From Oceanicaulis sp. BBD 1991-10 (GTDB lineage: Bacteria > Pseudomonadota > Alphaproteobacteria > Caulobacterales > Maricaulaceae), in assembly GCA_001657295.1 (NCBI GenBank), contig LYSW01000005.1, forward strand, positions 85,749 to 149,748: a stretch of DNA of 64,000 nucleotides, given 5' to 3'. Made by a program: the position numbers and the translations under genes. Positions 1 to 8,814 of this stretch are shown here, in pieces; within the stretch, counting starts at the first letter, position 1; each line of letters opens with the position of its first letter. Below the pieces are notes generated by a model that saw nothing but the letters and a program-made list of their open reading frames with translations, was not told where the DNA came from and did no database searches.

Positions 1-651
1 GCCGAAGCGGCGCTGACATCCCATGCGGACGGCTTCGCGCGAGACGGGCTGGCCGCCTTTTCCGGTCAGGAAGCGGTTCTGGCGACGACCCCGTCGGGCG
101 CGCGCCTGTCGGTGTCGATGTTCGAGGCGGACCGGCCCGACATCGCACGGCTGACCAATGATCCGGCCTATGCTGAAAGCGCCGGCGCGGCGCTGGTGCA
201 GGGCTCGGGCCTGGAGTCCCGGCGCATGGCGTTGAATCTTGAAGGCGCCTTCAACGCATCGGGCGGCGGCGAGGGCCTCGATATCGGACTGAGCCCGCGC
301 GCGGGCGTTTCGATCGGCGAGGACGGCACGGCCGCCGCCGCCGGCGCAACCGTCCGGCTTGGCCAGTATCTGGACGATTTTGACGACGGCCGGCCCTCCT
401 GGTGGTTCTTCGCCGGCGCCGACCGCCAGGCGGTGCTTTATGATCCAGGCCAGGGCTTCGACATGCGCGACGCGCTCGCCATGGAGCCTTACGCCATGGT
501 CGGCGACGCCCAGGCCGGGGTCGCCATGCGCCTGCGTGGCGCCGACGTGTCTTTGGCCTATATCCATCGCGAGACGCGGTATGCGCTGCCTCAACAATCC
601 TGGGAGACCAGCGAAGGATTCGCCGCCTTCTCGCTGACCTGGAAGCGCTAG
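1..651 (+). CDS. Outer-membrane protein, LpxR/DUF2219-like (3' part)
   Basis: The reading frame is open from the first base, so the gene begins upstream of the window; 216 residues are visible. The C-terminal half alternates short hydrophobic and aromatic strands and carries a VGDAQAGVAMR stretch followed by a strand-like end (AFSLTWKR). This resembles the end of the DUF2219/LpxR family of outer-membrane lipid A 3'-O-deacylases. The last residues fit a beta-barrel C-terminus. The N-terminal catalytic part is not in view, so enzymatic activity cannot be judged. The family call is from remembered motif similarity only. Confidence 0.5.
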   Translation, partial: AEAALTSHADGFARDGLAAFSGQEAVLATTPSGARLSVSMFEADRPDIARLTNDPAYAESAGAALVQGSGLESRRMALNLEGAFNASGGGEGLDIGLSPRAGVSIGEDGTAAAAGATVRLGQYLDDFDDGRPSWWFFAGADRQAVLYDPGQGFDMRDALAMEPYAMVGDAQAGVAMRLRGADVSLAYIHRETRYALPQQSWETSEGFAAFSLTWKR

Positions 652-699
652 GCCGACACTTCCGGCATCACCTCCCTGTGGAAAGCCTGACTTTCGAGC

Positions 700-746
700 C
701 CACAAGGGGTGGACGTTAAGAGGTCGTTCACCACAATATATTGAGG
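700..746 (+). promoter_or_regulatory. Tandem NrdR-box-like operator upstream of nrdB
   Basis: 731-746 reads ccacaatatattgagg and contains the complete CAATATATTG core of the NrdR box (consensus acaCwAtATaTwGtgt). A weaker copy with the same left half, ccacaa, begins at 700, exactly 31 bp (three helical turns) upstream. NrdR sites usually occur as such phased pairs and repress ribonucleotide reductase genes. The downstream box overlaps a TATATT that could be the -10 element. The possible GTG start at 746 lies inside this box, which favours the later nrdB start. Confidence 0.65.
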
Positions 747-805
747 TGATCGACAGCGCCATCCTGCGCGACTCACCCTTATTCCTGAGGACGCGAAGAC
801 ACGCC

Positions 806-1849
806 ATGCAGACCATCGCCAGCGACCGCCCGGGCCTTTTGACGCCGAGCCATTCCTACAAGCCCTTCCGCTATCCGTGGGCTTATGAGTTCTGGAAAAC
901 CCAGCAGCAGGTCCACTGGCTGCCCGAAGAAGTGCCGCTGGGCGAAGACTGCAAAGACTGGGCGACCAAGCTGACGGAGAAGGAGCGCAATCTCCTAACG
1001 CAGATTTTCCGCTTCTTCACTCAGTCGGACGTCGAGGTCGGCGCCAACTACATGGAAAACTACATGCCGCTCTTCAAGCCGGTTGAAGTGCGCATGATGC
1101 TGTCGGCCTTCTCCAATATGGAGACGGTCCATATCGCCGCCTACGCCCTGCTGCTGGAAACCATCGGCATGCCGGACTCTGAATTCTCCGCCTTCATGGA
1201 GTATCAGGAGATGGCGGCGAAGCATGACTATCTGGCGCAATTCGGCTGCGAGACCGAGAAGGACATCCTCACCTCCATGGCGGTGTTCGGCGGCTTCACC
1301 GAGGGCCTTCAGCTGTTCGCCAGCTTTGCGATGCTGATGAATTTCCCGCGCTTTAATAAGATGAAGGGGATGGGCCAGATCGTGTCCTGGTCGGTGCGCG
1401 ATGAATCGCTGCACTGCGAAGGCATGATGAAGATGTTCCACACCTTCGCGGAAGAGACCGGCGCCCTGACCCAGGACGTCAAGGACACGATCGCGGACTC
1501 GTGCAAGACGGTGGTCAAGCTGGAAGACAAATTCATCGAGCTGGCGTTTGAAGCCGGCGAGGTGGAAGGCATGACGCCGGACGATATCAAGCAATATATC
1601 CGCTACATCGCCGACTGGCGGATGAAGCAATTGAAACTGCCGGCGATTTACGGTTTGAAGGAGCACCCGCTGCCCTGGCTGACCGAAATCCTCAACGGGG
1701 TCGAGCACGCCAACTTTTTCGAAGCGCGCGCCACGGAATACTCCAAAGGCGCCACCAAGGGCGATTGGCACGGCGATGACGGCGTGTGGTCGAATTTCGA
1801 CAAGGTCATCTCCAACCGCTCGCTGGCCGACAACGTCCACGCGGAATAA
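806..1849 (+). CDS. nrdB: Class Ia ribonucleotide reductase beta subunit
   Basis: 347-residue small subunit that houses the diiron-tyrosyl radical cofactor used by NrdA to reduce ribonucleoside diphosphates. Visible ligands are Asp75, the ExxH pair Glu106/His109 (METVH) and a second ExxH in DESLHCEG; the radical tyrosine sits four residues after His109 (HIAAY, Tyr113), as in E. coli NrdB. ATG 806 is chosen over an in-frame GTG at 746 because the GTG lies within an NrdR-like box and family members start near this point. nrdA is not adjacent, so the subunits are encoded apart. A terminator follows at once. Confidence 0.95.
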   Translation: MQTIASDRPGLLTPSHSYKPFRYPWAYEFWKTQQQVHWLPEEVPLGEDCKDWATKLTEKERNLLTQIFRFFTQSDVEVGANYMENYMPLFKPVEVRMMLSAFSNMETVHIAAYALLLETIGMPDSEFSAFMEYQEMAAKHDYLAQFGCETEKDILTSMAVFGGFTEGLQLFASFAMLMNFPRFNKMKGMGQIVSWSVRDESLHCEGMMKMFHTFAEETGALTQDVKDTIADSCKTVVKLEDKFIELAFEAGEVEGMTPDDIKQYIRYIADWRMKQLKLPAIYGLKEHPLPWLTEILNGVEHANFFEARATEYSKGATKGDWHGDDGVWSNFDKVISNRSLADNVHAE

Positions 1850-1875
1850 GACGGGCGCGAAGATCCGCCATGACG

Positions 1876-1905
1876 AACCCCGGAGCCCAGGCTTCGGGGT
1901 TTTTC
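1876..1905. terminator. Rho-independent terminator after nrdB
   Basis: AACCCCGGAGC / GCTTCGGGGTT form an 11-bp stem with one G-U pair and a 4-nt loop, followed by ttttt on the plus strand. It lies 26 bp after the nrdB stop, between two convergent genes, and the AA/TT base of the stem could let it act in both directions. Confidence 0.8.
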
Positions 1906-1934
1906 ACGCCTGACGCCGGGCTTAAAGCCGGTCG

Positions 1935-2825
1935 CTATCCAGCGTCCTTCGCCGGCCCGGCGCCGATCCGCTTGGTGATCTCCAGCGTTCGAAGCAGCTG
2001 TTGATAGGTGATGGGCAGGGTCACGACCCCGTCCGCGAATTGGGACAGATAGGTCACCAGCGCGAAAATCGTTCCCAAGCTCGCGTCCTGCCGGACGACG
2101 CTGTCAAACAGGCCATAAAGAATGGCGGCGATGAGAAAGGCGTAAGTCAGGCCGAAATTGAACGATTCGAAATCGGAAAGTTTGATGCGCGCGCGCGCCA
2201 GGCGCAGAAAGTGGCCGCGGCGCAGGGAGGCGCGGCGGGTCTCAAACACGCTGATCTGTTGTTCCAGCTCGTCATTCAGACGCGCGTTCAAACGCGTGAT
2301 CCGCTTGCCGGCCAGCGCGAAAACCATCAGCGTCGCGGCCGCAGCGGCCAACGCCGCCAGAAACACCCGGCCGTTCAAGACCAGGATCATCCCCAGTGCG
2401 CCGACGACGCCGATGACCGAGCTGGCTGCGAGAGGCAGGTCGTGCTCGAAGAAGTCGACGACTTCTTTCACCAAGGTCGCGCGCGCGGACACTTTGGTCA
2501 TCGGCGCGCCATCGGCCTGTTCAGCCTCGACCACGCGCCCGCCCACCTCGGCATAAACCTTGGCGTAGACCCGAGTGTCGTAGATTCGGCGCAACACTCC
2601 CACAATCAGGATCGCCGCCTCGACGGCGCATAGAATCAAAAATCCGCGCCAGTTCTGCTGCAGCAAGGCGTCGATCGCCAGGCCCAGCACGAAGGGCTCG
2701 GCGACTTGCAGAATATTCTCGAGGCCAAGCAGCGCGAAGGTGCCGGAGATCGGGCCGCGATGGCGCTTGAAAATCTGGCCGTGGGTGATCGGTTCAGAGG
2801 CGGGGGCGGTCATGCCCGGTTGCAT
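1935..2825 (-). CDS. Orphan ABC transporter six-TM domain protein (no ATPase domain)
   Basis: 296 residues resembling the transmembrane half of an ABC exporter. Hydrophobic segments lie near residues 30-50, 60-80, 130-170 and 235-280, with a long charged loop between. There is no Walker A, LSGGQ or Walker B motif and no room for a nucleotide-binding domain, and no ATPase gene is next to it. Proteins annotated as 'ABC transporter six-transmembrane domain-containing' have this layout. Either a partner ATPase is encoded elsewhere or the protein has another role. The start could be ATG 2825 or ATG 2813. Convergent with nrdB. Confidence 0.7.
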   Translation of the reverse strand: MQPGMTAPASEPITHGQIFKRHRGPISGTFALLGLENILQVAEPFVLGLAIDALLQQNWRGFLILCAVEAAILIVGVLRRIYDTRVYAKVYAEVGGRVVEAEQADGAPMTKVSARATLVKEVVDFFEHDLPLAASSVIGVVGALGMILVLNGRVFLAALAAAAATLMVFALAGKRITRLNARLNDELEQQISVFETRRASLRRGHFLRLARARIKLSDFESFNFGLTYAFLIAAILYGLFDSVVRQDASLGTIFALVTYLSQFADGVVTLPITYQQLLRTLEITKRIGAGPAKDAG

Positions 2826-2902
2826 ATCCGATGGACTCGGGCGCGCCTAGCTTGTCATTTGTCATTCCGGATTTCGAACATTCGGGAATCGGGCGCGACG
2901 CC

Positions 2903-5479
2903 CTAAATCACCATCTCGTCCGCCGGCGCGCGCAGGTTATAACGCGACGCCATCACCGCGCCGTAGGCGCCCGCTTCGCTGATCAGCACCACATCGCCTT
3001 CATGGGTGTCCGGCATCAGACGGTCCGCGCCCAATAGATCCGCGCTTTCGCAAATCGGGCCGACGATGGAGGCGAGGCCCGTGGCGCGCTCGTCCAGGCG
3101 GCTGAGATTCACGATCTCATGGCGCGCGCCGTAAAGCGCGGGGCGAATGAGGGAGTTCATGCCGGTGCCCAGACCGATGAAGCGGGCGCCGAAGGCGGTT
3201 TTCACCTGGGTGACGCGGGCCAGGAGGACGCCTGCCTCGGCCACCGGATAGCGTCCCGGCTCCATCCAGATCTGGAATCCCGGCGCGGCCTTTTTCAGCG
3301 CGGCGAGGGTGATGTCCACGGCGCCCAGATCCAGTTCCGGCGCATCTGCGGTGTCGGGCACGCCCAACCCGCCGCCGACATTGAGAATCTCGACATCGGG
3401 AAAGCCTTCGGCCGCCTTCGCCAGAATGGCGCCGATCTCGCGCCAGTGGTTCGCTTCGGTTACCCCGGACCCGGCGTGGGCGTGCAGACCGATCACGGTC
3501 GCGCCCGCGGCGTCCGCGGCGTCGCGCGCAGCGGGCAAGTCGCTGATCGGAATACCGAACTTGGCCTTCGGTCCGGCGGTCTTCACATGGTCATGATGGC
3601 CGCGCGGCCGGTCCGGATTGACGCGCAGGATGACGCGCGCGCCGGCGAACACTTCCGGCCACCGGGTCAGCGGATGCAAGCCGTCAATCGTCAGCCAGCA
3701 GCCGAAATCGCGTGCGCCCTGATATTCTGACCGATGGGCGAAATTGGGTGTGAACAACACCTCTTCCGGGGACAGGTCATCGAACACGTCGCGCAGCCGG
3801 GCGATTTCACCGGGGCTGACGCATTCAAAACCCAGGCCGGCGGCGCGGATGGTCTTGAGAATATCGGGATGATTATTCGCCTTCATGGCGTAGAAGGCGC
3901 GCGACAGACTGCGAATGCCCGCGACGGCGGATGCGCGCTTGCTGACGGTCTCAAGGTCATAGACATAGCGCCCGCCGGTTTCCGGCGCGGCGTCGATCAA
4001 GGCCTCGCGGCGCGTGCGCCACCAGGGTGCGGCGCGCGGCGCGCGGACCTGCGCCGGGGCGTTGAGCGCCGCCCAGCTGGATCCGAAGACCGGGCCTTCC
4101 GGCGCAGCCCCGATCAATTCTTCATGCAGGCGGGCGGCCAGCGCCCGGCCCTGGTCTTCATCGACCACGACGGTGAAGTTCAAATCATTCGCCGCCTGGC
4201 TGACCAAGCGGATGGGTTTGTCCTGAAACATCTCCAGCGCGGGCGCCAGCTGATGGAGAATGCGCCTGATGCCGGAGCCCAGAAGGCTCACCGCCTCGGC
4301 GTTTTCGATGATCTTCACCCGGCAGTGAGGCGCCAGCTCGGCCTGCAGCGCATCAAGGCGCTCTCGATCAAGGCCCGGATCGGGATCCAGGCTGACCGTC
4401 ACATTGGTCTCCGAGGTCGAGACCAGGTCCACAGACACGCCACAGGTTTTAAAGCAGGCGAACACGTCGGCCAGGAAGCCGGCCTGTCGCCACATGCCGG
4501 AGCCTTCCATGACCACCAGGCGTACGCCGGTCTTCACCGACACCGCCTTCAGGCGCGGGGCGTCGTCGCCCGGGTGATCGCTGATACGGGTGCCGTCCAG
4601 ATCCGGCCGCAGCGTGGAGCGCACCAGGACCGGCACGCCCGCCCGGCGCGCCGGGCCGACCGCGCGCGGATGCAGCACCTTGCCGCCCATGGTGGCGATT
4701 TCCTGGGCCTCTTCATAGGTCAGCGCCTTCAGCAGGCGCGCCCCATCGGTCAGGCGCGGATCGGCGCTGAACAGGCCCGGCACATCGGTCCAGATCTCCA
4801 GGTTTTGCGCTTCCAGCTTGGCGGCGAAATAGGCGGCGGACGTGTCCGAGCCGCCGCGGCCCAGAAGCACGGTTTCGCCGTTCTCATTGCGCGCGATGAA
4901 GCCCTGGGTGAGCGCGAGGCGGACGCGGTCGAGCCGCGCCTGAAGCGCGGCGTCCGGGGCGTCGTCGACCGTATTGTCCAGATAGGCGCGCGCATCATGG
5001 CGATGATTGGACGCGGTCAGGACCTCGCGCGCATCCAGCCCGACCGGCTCGAGCCCGGCTTGCTCAAGGCAGGCCATGCCAAGCCGGCTCGCCATCAATT
5101 CGCCCAGCGCCAGCAGCTCGGCGCGCACGCGCGGGCTGGCTTCACCGATCAGGGCCATGCCGGCGCTCAGGCGATCAAGGTCGGCGAACAGATCGGCCAG
5201 GACTTCATCGGCGTCGATCCCGGCGCCGTTTGCGAAATCGCGGTGCTGGTGTTTGACCGCGGCGGCCGCCGCCTCGCCGTCGCCGGCCAGGGCCGCGTCA
5301 GGCAGCGCTTCAAGCGCATTGGAGACGCCGGCCAGCGCGGAATGGACGATCAGCACGCGGGCGCCTGAATTCAGGCGCGTCTTGGCCAGATCCGCAATCG
5401 TCTCCCAGCGTTTCGGCTCGGCCACCGAAACACCGCCAAACTTCATTACGATCCAGCCGCTGTGCGCGCCGTCTTTCAT
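2903..5479 (-). CDS. lysAC: Bifunctional aspartate kinase / diaminopimelate decarboxylase
   Basis: 858-residue fusion of the first and last enzymes of the DAP-lysine pathway. Residues about 1-470 are aspartate kinase: VMKFGGVS with Lys13, GRGGSDTSA, and ACT-type regulatory segments (LVVMEGSGMW). Residues about 480-858 are PLP-dependent DAP decarboxylase: YAMKANNHP with the PLP lysine, HAHAGSG, NVGGGLG, MEPGRYPV and the CESAD active-site cysteine. The same LysAC fusion is known from Xanthomonas and some other proteobacteria. dapE (25566) and dapD (40998) in this window supply other steps. The fusion would couple feedback-regulated entry to the final lysine step. Confidence 0.93.
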   Translation of the reverse strand: MKDGAHSGWIVMKFGGVSVAEPKRWETIADLAKTRLNSGARVLIVHSALAGVSNALEALPDAALAGDGEAAAAAVKHQHRDFANGAGIDADEVLADLFADLDRLSAGMALIGEASPRVRAELLALGELMASRLGMACLEQAGLEPVGLDAREVLTASNHRHDARAYLDNTVDDAPDAALQARLDRVRLALTQGFIARNENGETVLLGRGGSDTSAAYFAAKLEAQNLEIWTDVPGLFSADPRLTDGARLLKALTYEEAQEIATMGGKVLHPRAVGPARRAGVPVLVRSTLRPDLDGTRISDHPGDDAPRLKAVSVKTGVRLVVMEGSGMWRQAGFLADVFACFKTCGVSVDLVSTSETNVTVSLDPDPGLDRERLDALQAELAPHCRVKIIENAEAVSLLGSGIRRILHQLAPALEMFQDKPIRLVSQAANDLNFTVVVDEDQGRALAARLHEELIGAAPEGPVFGSSWAALNAPAQVRAPRAAPWWRTRREALIDAAPETGGRYVYDLETVSKRASAVAGIRSLSRAFYAMKANNHPDILKTIRAAGLGFECVSPGEIARLRDVFDDLSPEEVLFTPNFAHRSEYQGARDFGCWLTIDGLHPLTRWPEVFAGARVILRVNPDRPRGHHDHVKTAGPKAKFGIPISDLPAARDAADAAGATVIGLHAHAGSGVTEANHWREIGAILAKAAEGFPDVEILNVGGGLGVPDTADAPELDLGAVDITLAALKKAAPGFQIWMEPGRYPVAEAGVLLARVTQVKTAFGARFIGLGTGMNSLIRPALYGARHEIVNLSRLDERATGLASIVGPICESADLLGADRLMPDTHEGDVVLISEAGAYGAVMASRYNLRAPADEMVI

Positions 5480-5626
5480 GGTCCTGGGTCCTTACACGGA
5501 TATTGGCGGGCTGACTTAGCGCGCCCATGTGCGTTCGGCAAAGCGATTAGGCTTGGAGCCGGCGCGGTTTGGCGATAGCAAGAGCGCGATCTGAAAACGA
5601 ATGACGATGATGTGAGAGGAGCACCG

Positions 5627-5704
5627 ATGACCCTCAGAGTCTTAAATGTCCGACCCGCACCCCTGACGATCGCGCCGAGCAACGGCCGGGGAGGGCAGGC
5701 ATGA
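5627..5704 (+). CDS. Short leader ORF overlapping amn start
   Basis: ATG at 5627 has a very strong Shine-Dalgarno (GAGAGGAG, 5614-5621) five bases upstream and opens 25 codons ending in a TGA (5702-5704) that overlaps the amn ATG as ATGA. The codons include AGA, TTA and CGA, which are unusual for this GC-rich genome. The arrangement suggests translational coupling or a regulatory leader peptide for amn. The peptide itself has no recognisable domain. It may not be a functional gene product; the support is the ribosome-binding site and the overlap. Confidence 0.45.
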   Translation: MTLRVLNVRPAPLTIAPSNGRGGQA

Positions 5705-7203
5705 GCAGCCTGAACGCCGTTTCCACCGAAGCTGTCAGCAAGACGTTCAAGCGCGCGGCCGGCGCCGCCGAGGCGGTCGACCGCCTCGCCGAGCTTTACG
5801 AATCCTCGGTCAACGCCCTGCGCGAAGAACTGAAAATCTATCTGGACGGCGGCCCGCCGCCGTCTGAGGCGGACCGCTTTGCAGGCGTGTTCTCTTATCC
5901 CGAACTGCGGATCATTTACCGGCCGGAAGGCCCGGTGCCGCCCGTCAGCCGCGCTTTCGGCAAGTTTTCCGAAGCCGGCGTCTATTCCCAGACCATCACC
6001 CATCCCGACCTGTTCCGGAATTATCTGATCGAACAGATCGAGCTTCTGGCCGGCGAATACCCGGTGAAGATTGAAACCGGCCTGTCGACGCAGGAAATCC
6101 CCTTCTCCTTCGTGCTGGACGGCGCGGACGGTCTGGACATGGATGCGGCCAGCCCGGCCGAGCTGGTGCGCCATTTCCCCTATGTGGACCTGGCCAGCGT
6201 GGACGACGCGCTGCCCAACGGCGACCGGCCGTCCCAACCCGGAGCGGCCCGGCCGCTTTCGCTGTTCGACGCCCCGCGGACCGATTATTCGCTGCAGCGC
6301 ATCCGCCACTATACCGGCGCGCCGTTTGAGGATGTTCAGGACTTCATCCTGTTCACCAACTATCACCGCTATGTGGACGCCTTCGTGGAATGGGCGGTGG
6401 AGAAGATCAAGGACCCGGATACCGAATATGTCGCGCTGTCCGCCGCCGGACAGATCCGGGTCGACGCGACGACTGAGGACCCGGTCGCCGAGGTGTCCAA
6501 TGCGCCCTGGCGCCGTTTCCAGATGCCGGCTTACCACCTGATCTCCAAAGACGGGCGCGGCATCACGCTGGTCAATATCGGCGTCGGTCCGTCCAATGCG
6601 AAGACCATCACCGATCATCTGGCGGTTCTGCGCCCGGAATGCTGGATGATGGTGGGCCATTGCGGCGGCCTGCGCCATTCTCAACGCTTGGGCGATTATG
6701 TGCTGGCCCACGCCTATCTGCGCTATGACAGCGTTTTAGATAAGGATCTTCCCGTGGAGATTCCGATCCCGCCGATCGCGGAGATCCAGGTGGCGCTGCA
6801 AAAAGCGGTGGAGACCGTGTCCGGCGATGAGGGCGAAGATCTTAAGCGCCGCCTGCGCACCGGCACGGTGGTGACTTACGCCGACCGGAACTGGGAATTG
6901 CGCTATAATCAGGAGGCGCGCCGGATCAACCAGTCCCGGTCCATTGCGGTGGACATGGAAAGCGCGACGATCGCGGCCAACGGTTTTCGCCTGCGCGTGC
7001 CCTACGGCACGCTGCTATGCGTCTCCGACAAGCCGCTCCATGGAGAGCTGAAGCTGCCGGGCGCCGCCAATCTTTTCTACCAGCGCTCGGTGTCCGAGCA
7101 TCTCGCGGCGGGGATTGAGGCGGTGGAGTTGCTCAAGCGCGAAGGTTCCGCGGCGCTGCATTCGCGCAAGCTGCGCAGCTTTGACGAGCCGCCCTTCAGA
7201 TAA
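5701..7203 (+). CDS. amn: AMP nucleosidase
   Basis: 500-residue protein matching the two-domain Amn family: an N-terminal regulatory alpha/beta region (about 1-180) and a C-terminal nucleoside-phosphorylase-like domain (about 250-490) with MVGHCGGLRHSQRLGDYVLAHAY and the VDMESATIAANGF segment that binds the ribose. It hydrolyses AMP to adenine and ribose 5-phosphate in the cytoplasm. The start has GGGGAGG upstream and overlaps a short leader ORF, which may control it. The length is typical of the family (about 480-500). Confidence 0.92.
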   Translation: MSSLNAVSTEAVSKTFKRAAGAAEAVDRLAELYESSVNALREELKIYLDGGPPPSEADRFAGVFSYPELRIIYRPEGPVPPVSRAFGKFSEAGVYSQTITHPDLFRNYLIEQIELLAGEYPVKIETGLSTQEIPFSFVLDGADGLDMDAASPAELVRHFPYVDLASVDDALPNGDRPSQPGAARPLSLFDAPRTDYSLQRIRHYTGAPFEDVQDFILFTNYHRYVDAFVEWAVEKIKDPDTEYVALSAAGQIRVDATTEDPVAEVSNAPWRRFQMPAYHLISKDGRGITLVNIGVGPSNAKTITDHLAVLRPECWMMVGHCGGLRHSQRLGDYVLAHAYLRYDSVLDKDLPVEIPIPPIAEIQVALQKAVETVSGDEGEDLKRRLRTGTVVTYADRNWELRYNQEARRINQSRSIAVDMESATIAANGFRLRVPYGTLLCVSDKPLHGELKLPGAANLFYQRSVSEHLAAGIEAVELLKREGSAALHSRKLRSFDEPPFR

Positions 7204-7212
7204 GGGACGCCC

Positions 7213-7875
7213 ATGGCGCGAGACCGCGATTTCTCCTGGATTTACAAGGCTGGCCTGGAAGCCGCGATGATCGTCTTTGCGGTCATTCTGGCCTTCCTGG
7301 TCACGGAATGGCGCGAGGCGCAGCGCGCTGAGGACAGAGCCCGCACCGCCATTGAACGCATCGTCCTGGAGCTTGAAGCCAATATCGCCCAGCTGGAGAC
7401 GGTCACGCCCTATCACAGCGAAACGGCGGCCGGGATCCGCGATCATGTCGCGCTCATCGAACGGGGCGAGGCGAGCGCTCAGGGCCGCTTCATTGAAAAC
7501 GCCATGGCGGTCATGCCGCGGGGGCTCGCCCCGCCGATGCTCAATCGAACGGCTTGGGACTATGCTGTGACCAGCGGCGTCCTCGACCCTGTGGACTACG
7601 ACTTGGTCGCCGATCTTGCGGCGGTCTACGCGATACAAAATAGCGGCGTCGATTCCACATGGCGGCAGATGGCCTCAACCATGTTCCTCAATCAGGACAA
7701 TATGATGGAGGGGGAGCTCGCGCCCCGATTTCAGCTCTTGGCGCTGATGTTTCAGGAACTGGCCTCTCAGGAAGCCTTTCTTCTGACCGAAAGCCGCGCG
7801 GCGCGCGATAAGGGATGCGCCTGGCTGGGCCATGAGATCGACGCGCAGGGCTGTGACCTCGGCGCCGCGCATTGA
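7213..7875 (+). CDS. Single-pass membrane protein of unknown function
   Basis: 220 residues beginning 9 bp after amn, so probably co-transcribed. One hydrophobic segment near residues 12-30 (AAMIVFAVILAFLVTEWRE) is followed by a helical region rich in Glu and Arg that could be a coiled coil (about 35-65), then a soluble domain, presumably periplasmic. Similar short 'TM + EWRE' proteins are common conserved hypotheticals in alphaproteobacteria. No catalytic motif is seen and no function can be assigned. Confidence 0.7.
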   Translation: MARDRDFSWIYKAGLEAAMIVFAVILAFLVTEWREAQRAEDRARTAIERIVLELEANIAQLETVTPYHSETAAGIRDHVALIERGEASAQGRFIENAMAVMPRGLAPPMLNRTAWDYAVTSGVLDPVDYDLVADLAAVYAIQNSGVDSTWRQMASTMFLNQDNMMEGELAPRFQLLALMFQELASQEAFLLTESRAARDKGCAWLGHEIDAQGCDLGAAH

Positions 7876-8030
7876 ACGGCGCACGGTCTCGTCTCGGCCC
7901 GGGGTCTTGAGCCGGCGCGCCCGACAGGCCGACGCCGCATTTGGCGGTCTGTGACGCGGGATTTATTTGACCTGCTGCGGCGCGCGGGCCAAGGAGGGCG
8001 TGACTTGACGCATCAAGAGGGTGATCGTCC

Positions 8031-8804
8031 ATGACACAGCGCGTGTTGGATCTGGCGGGCGTCTATAATTTCCGGCGCTTCGGCGCCTATGACGCCGCGG
8101 ATGGCCGCACCGTGCGTCCGGGCCTTTATCGCTCAGGTCAGTTTTCCCGGGCCACGGATGAGGACCGCGACGCGCTTGATGATCTGGGCGTGACGGTCGT
8201 CGCCGACCTGCGCCGGCCCTCTGAACGCGCCGCCGAACCGTCCCACTGGCCGGACCGGCCGGGCGTGACGGTGATTGAAAGCCATCATGCCGGGCCCGCC
8301 GAGGCGCCGCATATCGCATTCCTGCGCGAAGCGGATCTGACCTTCGACACGATCCGGGAATTCATGACCTCGACCTATCGCCGCTTGCCGTTCGACGCGG
8401 GCAATCAGCATGTCTTCCGCGAAGGCATCAAGGCGCTGGCCGAACGCGGTGAGGAGGAAGCCTTCATCGTGCATTGCGCGGCCGGCAAAGATCGCACCGG
8501 CCTGTTCTGCGCTCTCGTCCTGACCGAAGCCGGCGTCGACCCCGACACGGTGGTGGACGATTATCTGATGACCAATCGGGTTGTGGATTTCGACACGGTG
8601 GCCAACGCCATGCGCGGCCGTCTTGAGGACAAATATGGGCGCGAGTTCCGCCATGAGGAGCTCAAGGCGTTCATGGGCGTCGATGCGGACTATCTGGACG
8701 CCGCCCTGGAGGAGATGGGCGATCCGCGCCGCTATCTGCGTGAAGAGCTGGGCCTGGATGACGCGACGCTTGAGCGCATGCGCGAGCGTCTCCTGGCCGG
8801 ATAG
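8031..8804 (+). CDS. Tyrosine/serine-type protein phosphatase family enzyme
   Basis: 257 residues with the Cx5R phosphatase signature HCAAGKDRTG (nucleophile Cys149, Arg155) and an N-terminal NFRRFGAY segment followed by RSGQFSRATDED, as in the bacterial Y_phosphatase3 group (PF13350-like). The upstream general-acid/LRRPSE region (ADLRRPSE) is also present. The likely action is on phosphotyrosine or phosphoinositide-like substrates in the cytoplasm; the true substrate cannot be told from sequence. pabB follows after 10 bp. Confidence 0.85.
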   Translation: MTQRVLDLAGVYNFRRFGAYDAADGRTVRPGLYRSGQFSRATDEDRDALDDLGVTVVADLRRPSERAAEPSHWPDRPGVTVIESHHAGPAEAPHIAFLREADLTFDTIREFMTSTYRRLPFDAGNQHVFREGIKALAERGEEEAFIVHCAAGKDRTGLFCALVLTEAGVDPDTVVDDYLMTNRVVDFDTVANAMRGRLEDKYGREFRHEELKAFMGVDADYLDAALEEMGDPRRYLREELGLDDATLERMRERLLAG

Positions 8805-8814
8805 GACCTGAATT

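Noticed and set aside
746..805. Upstream GTG start for nrdB
   Set aside because: It lies inside an NrdR-like box and adds 20 residues with no family counterpart.
3734..5368. A 544-codon open frame on the plus strand opposite lysAC
   Set aside because: Composition is Arg/Gln/His-rich without motifs, typical of antisense frames in GC-rich genes; lysAC has all its catalytic motifs on the other strand.
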